Assembly (NCBI RefSeq): GCF_040939455.1
Contig: NC_134117.1
Location: forward strand, 24,111,501 to 24,175,500
Length of the DNA: 64,000 bases
Source: Microcebus murinus
Taxonomy: Eukaryota; Chordata; Mammalia; Primates; Cheirogaleidae
Direction of reading: 5' to 3'
The first letter of the stretch is position 1. Each line of letters opens with the position of its first letter. This document shows positions 54,482-64,000 of this stretch, piece by piece. Both the position numbers and the translations under genes were made by a program. The notes below the pieces were generated by a model. The model worked only from the letters and a program-made list of their open reading frames with translations. It was not told the origin of the DNA and did no database searches.

Positions 54482-54927
54482 CTAATTTTTAATTTTCAAA
54501 ATTAAATGTGTGTATGGTCCATTGGTATCCAGCTTTAACACCTGCCTGTTCCCGTAAGTGCCATGTTCCACTACAACCCCAGCTTCAGCACACTTGCTGT
54601 TGGCAGCTAATTCTTTTTCACATAGAGTCACAAATTGAGAATAAAGTTCTAACCCTTCTTCTTTTCCAGAGTTAGAGTGATACTGCATGTTCTTTCCTTT
54701 TACTCTTCCCCTGGGGGTGGCTTGAGGAATGATAAGAATGTTGCCAGGTAGATCCAATATAGAGACTTGCTTGCCATTTTCTGTCTCGCTCAATTTCACA
54801 TTTAACAGTGTATTAACTCCACCCACTGGGCCGGGTCGTCCCACTCAGCTGGGCGAACTTGCAGCCTGGCGAGCAAGCACTGCTGCAGGAGCGCGCGGGC
54901 CTGAGGCGTCCGGCCTCCCTCGGCCCT
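54482..54927 (-). pseudogene. DTD2: Processed pseudogene of DTD2 (D-aminoacyl-tRNA deacylase 2), internally deleted
   Basis: DTD2 is a chirality-proofreading deacylase acting on mischarged tRNA. Two minus-strand frames give DTD2-like protein without introns. The N-terminal part ([27 protein letters not shown]) runs from about 54927 to 54817. The rest ([71 protein letters not shown]) runs from about 54816 to 54482 in another frame. About 22 family residues between them are missing, with a frame change at the join; the initiator Met appears as Arg and the normal end is lost, so the frame runs on to LKIKN. It is dead as a protein gene. The head is cut by an Alu at 54992. Confidence 0.85.
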
Positions 54928-54991
54928 GGCTCCAGCTCGCGCCCAGTCGGGGTCCAAAGAGTTCGGGCTGTGCGGCCCCTGTGGCCCCTGC

Positions 54992-55302
54992 TTTTTTTTT
55001 TTTTTGAGACAGAGTCTCACTCTGTTGCCCCAGCTAGAGTGCCGTGGTATCAGCCTAGCTCACAGCAACCTCAAACTCCTGGGCCCAAGCGATCCTTCTG
55101 CCTCAGCTTCCCGAGTAGCTGGGATTACAGGCATGTGCCACCATGCCCAGCTAATTTTTTCTATATATTTTTAGTTATCCAATTAACTTCTTTCTATTTT
55201 TAGTAGAGGCAGGGTCTCGCTCTTGCTCAGGCTGGTTTCGAACTCCTAACCTTGAGCCATCCTCCTGCTTTGGCCTCACAGGCATGAGCCACCACACCAG
55301 GC
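54992..55302 (-). mobile_element. Lemur-type Alu abutting the DTD2 retrocopy
   Basis: T-tract at 54992, GAGACAGAGTCTCACTCTGT, TTAGTTATCCAATTAACTTC. Confidence 0.88.
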
Positions 55303-55376
55303 CAAGTCTTTAATTCTTAATAGGCTGAGGTTTGCAATCTTTCAAGAGTTTGCTGGAGAGTGGCCACATGTCCAAT

Positions 55377-55713
55377 TTTTTTTTGTTTGTTTGTTTTTTG
55401 TTTTTTTTGAGACTGAGTCTCGCTTTGTTGCCCAGGGTAGAGTGAGTGCCCTGGCGTCAGCCTAGCTCACAGCAACTTCAAACTCCTGGGCTCAAGCAAT
55501 CCTGCTGCCTCAGCCTCCCAAGTAGCCGGAACTACAGGCATGCGCCACCATGCCAGGCTAATTTTTTCTATATATATTAGTTGGCCAATTAATTTCTTTG
55601 TATTTATAGTAGAGACGGGGTCTCGCTCTTGCTCAGGCTGGTTTTGAACTTGCGACCTCGAGCAATCCGCCTGCCTCAGCCTCCCAGAGTGCTAGGATTA
55701 CAGGCGTGAGCTA
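55377..55713 (-). mobile_element. Lemur-type Alu
   Basis: Flanked by CCACATGTCCAATTTT on both sides. Confidence 0.92.
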
Positions 55714-56572
55714 CCACATGTCCAATTTTAACTAGTCTAGCCAGATCACCAGATCTGATGCCCAACTGTAGAAATTTGGCCTCTTGTGGAATTGCTTAAT
55801 CAACTTCCATTTGGTTACTTGGGTATACAGGTATGTTATTGAAGCTATAGACCACCTGATTGGATACTGCTGTATTTATGAGTTTCATGGAGTTCTCTCA
55901 AATCTCAGCACTATGAAGAGGTATTTCCTCTGATCAGGGGTTTGCTCTTATCTTTTGAGCACCAAGGATCTCATAACTGATCATGTTTTCCTTTTTTCCC
56001 TGGTTTCCAGGGAGCTCAGAACCAAATTTGCTTAGTATCTTTTGCATAAAGGCTGGATTCTGAAATCTGTTACCCCTAGTTTCATCTTATTTTCCTTTCC
56101 CTTTTTAAAAAAAAATAATTATAAAAACACAAGACAATGGCATAGTGCAATGGGTCTGCTTGTGTGACCTTGTGTGAATTATTTAATGTCCCTGAACCAA
56201 TGTCCTCATCTAAAATTGGGATGATACTAGAACCTATCTCATAAGGTTAGTGAGAAGATTCTATGAAATCTCGGTGTTTCCAGAGTACACACAGTGTCTA
56301 CCAGAGTGCCTGGCATATATTAAATGCACATATCTTAGTGTTTGTTTTAAAAAATAGTTTGCAATACAGAAATACATGATAGAGGAAGCTGACATCTTTT
56401 CTGATTTCCCTCACCCCCTAATGACCACTGGGGTCCAATCTATTATATTTCTATTTTTTTCTATGCACATAGTATTAAATACATAAAAGGAATTTCACTG
56501 TTTTGCCTATCACATTTTACACTAAGTATGTCTCGGACATCATTCCATGTCAGTGCAGGTAAGCAAACTCAT

Positions 56573-56908
<336 letters not shown>

Positions 56909-56984
56909 CCCAAACTCATTCTTTAACAGCACCCAGTATTCTGTAGCTATTGGATTATTTACAGTTTGTAGATATTAAAAAAGT

Positions 56985-57300
56985 ACAACAAATTTTTCAA
57001 GTGCCTATGATTTGCCAGGAACTGTTCTAGGCCCTGGGAATACAGCAGTAAATGAGACAGCCATGGTGGTCCCTACCCTCATGGAACTTATATTTTAGTG
57101 GGAAGATATGGGGATGGAGCCACAGGCAAATAGATAAAGGGAAGTTGTTATACTATAGCAGGAATAGGAGGCTGAGATAGAAAGTGGGAGTTAGGTAGTA
57201 GAACTTAATTTAGAACAAGGTAATCAGGGAAGGCTTCTCTGAGGAGGTGATTGTTGAGTGGAGACCCGATAAAGACCTTTGAGAGTCATTTAAATACCTG
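56985..57300 (+). repeat. Ancient LINE-like (L2/CR1-related) fragment
   Basis: TTTGCCAGGAACTGTTCTAG, CCTACCCTCATGGAACTTAT and AGGGAAGGCTTCTCTGAGGA are phrases of a very old dispersed repeat; the same family recurs at about 62,410. Confidence 0.5.
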
Positions 57301-57339
57301 GGGGAGAAAGGCAAATACAACCACCCTATGGCTGAGTGT

Positions 57340-57980
<641 letters not shown>

Positions 57981-58139
57981 CAGAATGTATCCTAATTGTT
58001 AAGTGACACATGACCATAATAAAGGCAAAAGAAGAGATGGCTTGGTTTTATTTGGAAGTAATGAGTGTGATAAGAAAATAAATGTCTTTGAATATGCATC
58101 TTTGTTCACATATACAAGTGTTAAATTGTAGAATCTAAA

Positions 58140-58540
58140 GGCTTAGAATTAGAAATTGAATCATTAGACAATGACACCCTAGCAGCAACAAGCACAACAA
58201 ACAGGCCTTTAGTTCTAAGTTCCATTCGCAACTAAAAGCTACCAGGCTCCTTGGAAAAACGGCTGATTCAAGGGCCAGGACAGGGAAGGTACAAGATGAG
58301 CCTACCACAACTAGTTCCAGAATATAAAGGACTGCTCAAAAATGTCAAAAGGACAAAGGAGTCAGCTTGAAGAGACTTTCACTGGCCAAACTGGGGACAA
58401 CTTAAGCATGAAAATAAATGACAGTAACCCATTGAATAAACCCATAACCTGTTGAATAAAAATAAAAATCCATAAGTCCATACTAATATAAATAAAATAA
58501 ATAACTATGAAGGGAAAACTCTTCCTTACAGTAAAAGGAA
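58140..58540 (+). repeat. Possible L1 3'-end fragment
   Basis: AAAATCCATAAGTCCATACT followed by ATATAAATAAAATAAATAAC resembles old L1 tails; weak evidence. Confidence 0.35.
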
Positions 58541-58544
58541 TAAT

Positions 58545-58884
58545 TATTTTTTTTTTTTTTTTTTTTTTTGAGACAGAGTCTCCCTTTGTTGCCCAGGCTA
58601 GAGTGAGTGCCGTGGCGTCAGCCTAGCTCACAGCAACCTCAAACTCCTGAGCTCGAGTGATCCTTCTGCCTCAGCCTCCCGGGTAGCTGGGACTACAGGC
58701 ATGTGCCACCATGCCCGGCTAATTTTTTATATATATATCAGTTGGCCAATTAATTTCTTTCTATTTATAGTAGAGACGGGGTCTCGCTCTTGCTCAGGCT
58801 GGTTTTGAACTCCTGACCTTGAGTAATCCGCCCGCCTCGGCCTCCCAAGAGCTAGGATTACAGGCGTGAGCCACAGCGCCCGGC
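58545..58884 (-). mobile_element. Lemur-type Alu
   Basis: Flanked by TAAAAGGAATAATTA. Confidence 0.92.
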
Positions 58885-58910
58885 CTAAAAGGAATAATTA
58901 AATGAGAAAA

Positions 58911-59490
58911 TCAGCTGGGTGAGGTGGCTCACGCCTGTAATCCTAGCACTTTGAGGCAAAGGCAGGAGGATTGCTTGAGGTCAGGAGTTTGGGACCAGCC
59001 TGAGCAACACATTGAGACTCCTCTCTCTACTAAAAATAGAAAAGGCTGGCACAGTGGCTCACACTTGTAATCCTAATACTCTGGGAGGCCGAGTTGGACA
59101 GATTGCTCAAGGTCAGGAGTTCAAAACCAGCCTAAGCAAGAGCGAGACCCCGTCTCTACTATAAATAGAAAGAAATTAATTGGCCAACTAATATATATAG
59201 AAAAAATTAGCCTGGCATGGTGGCACATGCCTGTAGTCCCAGCTACTCGGGAGGCTGAAGCAGGAAGATTGCTTGAGGCCAGGAATTTGAGGTTGCTGTG
59301 AGCTGATGCCACGGGACTCACTCTAGCCTGGGCAACAAAGCGAGACTCTGTCTCAAAAAAAGGAAAAATTAGCTGGGCATGGTATTGTGTGGGAAGCTGA
59401 GGTGTAGAAGTTTGATGTTGCAGTGAGCTATGATTATGCCACTGCACTCTAGCCTGGGCAACAGAGTGACACCTTGTCAAAAAAAAGAAA
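58911..59490 (+). mobile_element. Older Alu split by a younger Alu
   Basis: The outer element is 58911-59043 plus 59359-59490, the break falling inside TAAAAATAGAAAA|ATTAGCTGGG. Confidence 0.85.
59044..59358 (+). mobile_element. Lemur-type Alu nested in an older Alu
   Basis: AGGCTGGCACAGTGGCTCAC with AATTAATTGGCCAACTAATA and a short A-tail. Confidence 0.88.
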
Positions 59491-59714
59491 GAAAGAAAGA
59501 TCACCATTCCCAGCAATCATAATCATAACTGATTCAGATGAGAGTCATTCCAGGATACTAAAACGATTTGATGAGAAACAGGATATTTATATAGTTTAGT
59601 TTCAAAATATGTTCCAATAAGATACTCATCAATTAGAATGCAAAGTGAAAAATAGTAACCTAGTATTACAGTAGGGAAAGCTGGTATGTACCACCTTAAC
59701 TAAGTTATCAAAGC

Positions 59715-60160
59715 TGTCGGGTCTCCCAGTGTCCGTCTCTCCTTTCTTTCTGTGTTCGGATGGAAAATCAGAGTGCCTTGACTGCTCTGTGACCCAGTGT
59801 GTCTTCCCATCAGGGTTAAACCCAAACCTGGGCCTTGAACATTCTCAGGCACCGATAAAAGTATCTAGGTTGTTGCCCAAAACACTGAAAGAAACTGGCC
59901 CTGGCCCTGAGCCAAATGCCTTAAACCTTCATATAAATTCCAGGCCCTGACCCTTCGCTGTGGACATCATGAGGATATGCTGCAGCACTCTGTAAGTGCC
60001 TCTGATAAATGCTCTGGACTGATCACCTGGCGATCAGTGCTGTTTTCTTTGGAATCCCAACTGGCCCCATCTTTAAAAAGGTTGGGGGCACCCCCTTGTG
60101 GGAACTCCCCTGCCACTGCTTTTGGAGTGATTCCAGCTGGGGGTTCAGAATTATGAAACA
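59715..60160 (+). mobile_element. Possible LTR-derived sequence
   Basis: The stretch has LTR-like order: a TATA-like CATATAAATTCC (about 59,929), a following CTCTGTAAGTGCCTCTGATAAATGC reminiscent of an R region with a weak poly(A) signal, then GATCACCTGGCGATCAGTGCTG. Ends and target duplications are not clear, and family assignment is not possible by eye. Confidence 0.4.
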
Positions 60161-60245
60161 AAAGTTAACATTATCACTAGCGGGGTAGAGCCCATCTCTA
60201 AATAAATAAATAACATCAGTAACATAGATATATACTACATTTGTT

Positions 60246-60539
60246 TTTTTTTTTTGTTTTTTTTTTTTTGAGACAGAGTCTCACTCTGTTGCCCCAGCTA
60301 GAGTGCGTGGCATTAGCCTAGCTCACAGCAACCTCAAACTCCTGGGCTCAAGTGATCCTTCTGCCTCAGCCTCCCGAGTAGGTGGGACTTTAGGCATGCA
60401 TCACCATGCCTGGCTTTTTTCTATTTTTGGTAGAGATGGGGTCTTGCTCTTGCTCAGGCTGGTCTCAAACTCCTGAAATCAAGCAATCCTCCTGCCTCGG
60501 CCACCCAGAGTGCTAGGATTACAGGTGTGAGCCACCCCA
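60246..60539 (-). mobile_element. Alu with reduced right arm
   Basis: T-tract interrupted by G, TTGAGACAGAGTCTCACTCT, to GTGAGCCACCCCAACCCGG. Confidence 0.85.
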
Positions 60540-60554
60540 ACCCGGTCCCATTTA

Positions 60555-60650
60555 ATTTTTTCTGTTGCACAGGCTGGCCTCCAACTCCTGGGCTCAAGAA
60601 GCAATCCTTCTGCCTCAGCCTCCCAAGTAGCTGGGACTATAGAAGTGAGT
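60555..60650 (-). mobile_element. Alu fragment
   Basis: TTTTTTCTGTTGCACAGGCT to AGTAGCTGGGACTATAG, lacking most of both arms. Confidence 0.6.
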
Positions 60651-61566
60651 ACCCAGTTTTGATTTTATTTTTTAATCTTGGAGAATTGTCCGCATGCTGG
60701 TTAGCCTTCTCAAATCCTTTTTGGAAACATTGCAGGTTTCAAATAAATGAGTCCCACAGTAATATAAAATGTGTTCTGCATTCCCTTTCTCTCTGTCCTC
60801 CTGGGTCCAAACCCTTGAAGTCTCTCAACTTACCCTATCTCTGAGGGTCTGCATGCTCATAGACATTCCTCCCTGTGGCATGCCCTGGAAATGCCCCTAG
60901 GCTGCACACACATTTACCCCTATCCCCCCACCCCAGTGAAGGAGGAGGGCCCCTGATTGCAGGTTTGTTGAAGGAGCTGCTGCCACTCAGCTGGGCCCAG
61001 CATCCTACCTCACTCAGGCCCTGGGAATGTGAGGCCTGCAGGGATTGTAGATGTGTCCTTGTTTGATCTTTTCTTTGAACTTAACCCTTAGAAGCTCAGA
61101 ACTCATAAAACATCTAGGCCACCAGGGATCTTGCTGTTCATCTAATCCAACCCCTCAATTTTCATTATGCTGGGAAAGCAGAGCCTGTGAGAAGGAGTGC
61201 ACCACCCAAGGTCACACAGTATGTGAGAATTCAGAGCTGATGGTGGCTCCCAGCAGGGTCTGGGCCACCAAGCCCTGAGCTGATGGCCTCTTCTCCTTGG
61301 CCTTTCCTCAGCTATACCTGTTACCCAGCCTGGCATCTGGTCTGGAGCCCTGACTGACCAGTTTCAAGCCCCCCTCCAACTCCCGCAGACCTTACCTTTG
61401 GATAGCTCACACTCTACTCAAGGAAACAGAATAAGAATCCTAACAACCTCACACACTTGCTGAGAACTTGCTATAATATATGCCAGGAACTGTGCTAAAG
61501 CTCTGTACAGTAACTATCAACTCATTTAATTTAATCTTCACAAAACTTTGATGTGGATATAATTTT

Positions 61567-61607
61567 ATATATATATATATATATTTGTTGTTGTTGTTGT
61601 TGTTGTT
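61567..61607. repeat. (TA)n followed by (TTG)n microsatellite
   Basis: ATATATATATATATATAT then TTGTTGTTGTTGTTGTTG, at the poly(T) end of the following Alu. Confidence 0.85.
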
Positions 61608-62239
61608 TGAGACAGAGTCTTGCTCTGTTGCCTGGGCAACAGAGTGCCCAGACGTCAGCCTAGCTCACAGCAACCTCAAATGCCTGGGTGGCTCACGCCT
61701 GTAATCCTAACACTCTGGGAGACTGAGGTGGGCAGATTGCTCGAGGTCAGGAGTTCGAAAGCAGCCTGAGTGAGACCCTGCCTCTACTAAAAATAGAAAG
61801 AAATGAATTGACCAACTAAAAAGATATATATACAAAAAATTAGCCGAGCATGGTGGTGCATGCCTGTAGTCCCAGCTACTCGGGAGGCTGAGGCAATAGG
61901 ATCACTTGAGCCCAGGCAGTAGGATCACTTGAAGTTGCTGTGAGCTAGGCTGATGCCACGGCACTCACTCTTGCCTGGGCAACAAAGTGAGACTGTGTCT
62001 CAGAAAAAAAAAGAGAGATCCTCCTGCCTCAGCCTCCTGAGTAGCTGGGGCTACAGGTATGCGCTACCATGCCTGGCTAATTTTTTCTATTTTTAGTTGT
62101 CTGGCTAATTTCTTTTTATTTTTAGTAGAAACAGGGTCTCACTCTTGCTCAGGCTGGTCTCGAACTCCTGACCTCAAGCAATCCTCCTGCCTCAGCCTCC
62201 CAGAGTACTAGGATTATAGGTGTGAGTGATCAAGCCCAG
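61608..62239 (-). mobile_element. Alu interrupted by an oppositely oriented Alu
   Basis: Outer minus-strand Alu at 61608-61686 and 62012-62239, with the inner plus-strand copy between. Confidence 0.85.
61687..62011 (+). mobile_element. Lemur-type Alu nested in inverse orientation
   Basis: GGGTGGCTCACGCCTGTAAT to an A-tail, missing its first bases. A 20-bp internal repeat (CAGTAGGATCACTTG) occurs at about 61,905-61,932. Confidence 0.85.
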
Positions 62240-62279
62240 CCTGGATATAATTATATTGCATGGATGTAATTATCATTCC

Positions 62280-62345
62280 CATTTACAGATGAGAACACTG
62301 ATGTCCACAGGTTAACAACTTACCCAAAGTCACACACTAAGAACA
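62280..62345 (-). repeat. MIR fragment
   Basis: CCCATTTACAGATGAGAACA then CCAAAGTCACACACTAAGA. Confidence 0.5.
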
Positions 62346-62409
62346 TTCCTGAGAAATCCAATTATAGTCTTAAACTCCAGGTCAAACTGCCTCTTCACAC
62401 AGGAGACAA

Positions 62410-62870
62410 TCTCAACAAAATGCAAGAAACATTTATTGAACAGCTACTATGTGCAGGATACTGGATTAAACACTTCGGGGCTTGGGAATCCAGCCCCACT
62501 AGAGAGGAGCAAGGAGGATTTGTGTGAGATCACATGTACTGTTAGGAAGTTGAGAGAGGCTCTTGGAAAAGACATCTGAGAGGGGCTTTGAAGGATACAT
62601 AGGATTCCAATGGACAGCAATGGTAAGGAAGTGGCCCCCCAATAAACAGGGAGGCACTGGCAGGAGTGCAAGTATAAAGGTGTGAGCAAGGGCAGCAGAG
62701 TTTCACTGGCAGCAGCAGGTTATGACCAGGGGGCAACAGAAGATTGGCTTGAAAGCCAAGTGGAGGCCACATTGTGGAAGACTTTAATAGCAGGGTAAGG
62801 AGATTTGGGAAGCCATTGAAGTCTTTGAGCAGAGGAGTAGAACCAGTCAAAGTTATTAAAAGACCCGGCC
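62410..62870 (+). repeat. Ancient LINE-like (L2/CR1-related) fragment
   Basis: ACATTTATTGAACAGCTACT start, then phrases such as GAGAGGGGCTTTGAAGGATA and GGGAAGCCATTGAAGTCTTT, as in the family also seen at 56,985. Confidence 0.5.
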
Positions 62871-62968
62871 AGTGGGCAGGGGGTGCCCACAGGAGTGCCT
62901 GGCGGGGATGTTGGAGCCTGAGCCATCAGCTTCCCCATGTCCTTGGCGGCGTTGACAGCGTGGCACAG

Positions 62969-63042
62969 CCAGGCACCAGAACTGAGTCCCTAGGGCATTC
63001 ACTAGAGCTCACAGCCTATGGAATTCAGTTCTCAGAGCCAGG
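62969..63042 (-). ncRNA. MIR146B: MIR146B microRNA precursor
   Basis: The minus strand folds as the miR-146b hairpin. The 5p arm is at 63034-63011 and identical to the human mature sequence as I know it (TGAGAACTGAATTCCATAGG, then CTGT). The loop is GAGCTCTAGTGAAT. The 3p arm is at 62996-62975 and reads GCCCTAGGGACTCAGTTCTG then GT, differing from human at two adjacent positions. miR-146b-5p is induced by NF-kB and targets IRAK1 and TRAF6, damping innate signalling. Position and strand relative to C10orf95 match the human locus. The family member 146a has a different loop and flanks, so 146b is secure. Confidence 0.97.
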
Positions 63043-63590
63043 TGGCCAAAGTCTTCTCAGCCTGGTCACTGCCTCCCACGAAACACTGCCCTCCCATGCT
63101 CTCTTCTGTGAATTTCCTCCCATTCCCATGATGAGAAAGTTAAAGCCCAGGATAGGTCAGATGAGGAACCTGGGATCTCAAGTTATCGCCTATCTCAGGC
63201 AGGGGCAGAGCTTGGAGCTGAAAATGGGAGTCCATAGCTAATGAAAGGGACAAGAGCTCCCTAAATTTCAACAGGAATTGGAGTCAGGTGTGAGGGGAGG
63301 GGGCTCAAGGCCATCTCAGGAGTTTTGCCCCCCTGACCCTGGGTACTGCATAGTCAGTCCTGTCCCCTACTGCCCAAAGTGTTCCTGCTGGGGCCAGATG
63401 TGGGGCTGGAGGGGCGAGGGGCTGGGGAAAGAGCCAGAACAGGTACACTGACTGAGAAGAGCATCACTCTGAGAACATACCTGAGGGTGTTCCTGAGCCA
63501 AAGGGGATTCACAAGATATGGGTCCCCAAGGTAGGGGTCCCCCCAAGGTAGGGGTCCAAGAGTCCCAGCTCCCCCCAAATCCTCCTTTTT
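63043..63590. other. Single-copy DNA upstream of MIR146B
   Basis: Upstream side of the minus-strand microRNA. A 17-bp direct repeat CCCCAAGGTAGGGGTCC occurs twice at about 63,522-63,560. I did not find a convincing NF-kB consensus by eye. Confidence 0.5.
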
Positions 63591-63709
63591 TTGGTAGAGA
63601 CTGTCTCACTTTTGCTCAGGCTGGTCTCAAACTCCTGAGCTCAAGGGATCCTCCTTCCTCAGCCTCTCAGAGTACTAGGATTACACGCGTGAGCCACCGT
63701 GCCAGGCCT
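63591..63709 (-). mobile_element. Alu fragment near the right edge
   Basis: TTTTTGGTAGAGACTGTCTC to GAGCCACCGTGCCAGGCC, one partial arm. Confidence 0.75.
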
Positions 63710-64000
63710 ATTCTCTCCATTTGAGTGAAGGTCTGAAGTATCTGGGATAGAGGGGAGGAGGAGAAAGATTTCCTGAAACACATTTTCATTTTCTGGAGAG
63801 TGAAATTGAGGGCTGGGTTCTACTCTACTCACTAGGCAGAGCTGCAGCCTATCCCTGGAGAAGGAAAGCCAAGCGGGCTCAGGAACCACCCTCCCCACAC
63901 CCCTGCTAGAATCCAGACAGAGGGCCAGCACTTACCCAGGAAGCCTCCTCTCCTCACTCCTGGGGCTGGATCTGCAATGATGCTCTCAAATGGTGCTCCT

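Noticed and set aside
63710..64000. Start of CUEDC2
   Set aside because: Expected next by synteny, but in human it lies several kb beyond MIR146B, and no CUEDC2 coding sequence is visible here.

Overview
This is nuclear DNA of a strepsirrhine primate, most likely a lemur. It carries five recognisable loci in the order SUFU - ACTR1A - MFSD13A - C10orf95 - MIR146B, which is the order I know from human 10q24.32 read in reverse complement. The lineage call rests on about thirty Alu copies. Most carry the lemur-type right arm (an inserted AATTAATTGGCCAACTAA-like segment before the second CTACTAT/AAAAATAG stretch, and 'CCTAGCACTCTGGGAGGCC' in the left arm), while a minority are older dimeric Alus of the kind shared by all primates.

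Layout. 1-9,100: the 5' end of SUFU on the minus strand (coding exons 1 and 2, with parts of introns 1 and 2; the gene runs off the left edge). 9,100-10,384: a shared, divergent promoter region between SUFU and ACTR1A, with a cluster of four ACTACA...GCATGC elements. 10,385-29,690: complete ACTR1A on the plus strand (11 coding exons, 376 aa, poly(A) signal at 29,669). 30,859-36,739: complete coding part of MFSD13A/TMEM180 on the minus strand (8 coding exons, 517 aa), tail-to-tail with ACTR1A; its non-coding first exon is probably in the CpG-rich segment at about 45.35-45.54 kb. 50,359-50,994: C10orf95 in one open frame on the plus strand inside a CpG island, with a poly(A) signal at 51,428. 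51.5-62.9 kb: gene-free, repeat-rich DNA with a solo gammaretrovirus-like LTR, an MLT1 LTR, a broken DTD2 retrocopy and many Alus. 62,969-63,042: the MIR146B hairpin on the minus strand. CUEDC2, the expected next gene, is not reached.

Functionally the genes are neighbours rather than a pathway. SUFU restrains GLI factors in Hedgehog signalling, ACTR1A builds the dynactin filament, MFSD13A is a multi-pass transporter-fold protein, C10orf95 is uncharacterised, and miR-146b dampens NF-kB signalling. Exon joins were worked out by hand: splice sites are GT-AG throughout, and the joined coding lengths are 1,131 nt for ACTR1A and 1,554 nt for MFSD13A, both intact.

I found no previously undescribed gene system. 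The observations worth a second look are small-scale: the homotypic promoter cluster, the miR-146b 3p-arm sequence, an ultra-short retroinsertion with its own target-site duplication, serial Alu insertions at one target, a snap-back hairpin, a 103-bp tandem duplication, an Alu with 50 bp of foreign sequence, and the LTR and retrocopy.
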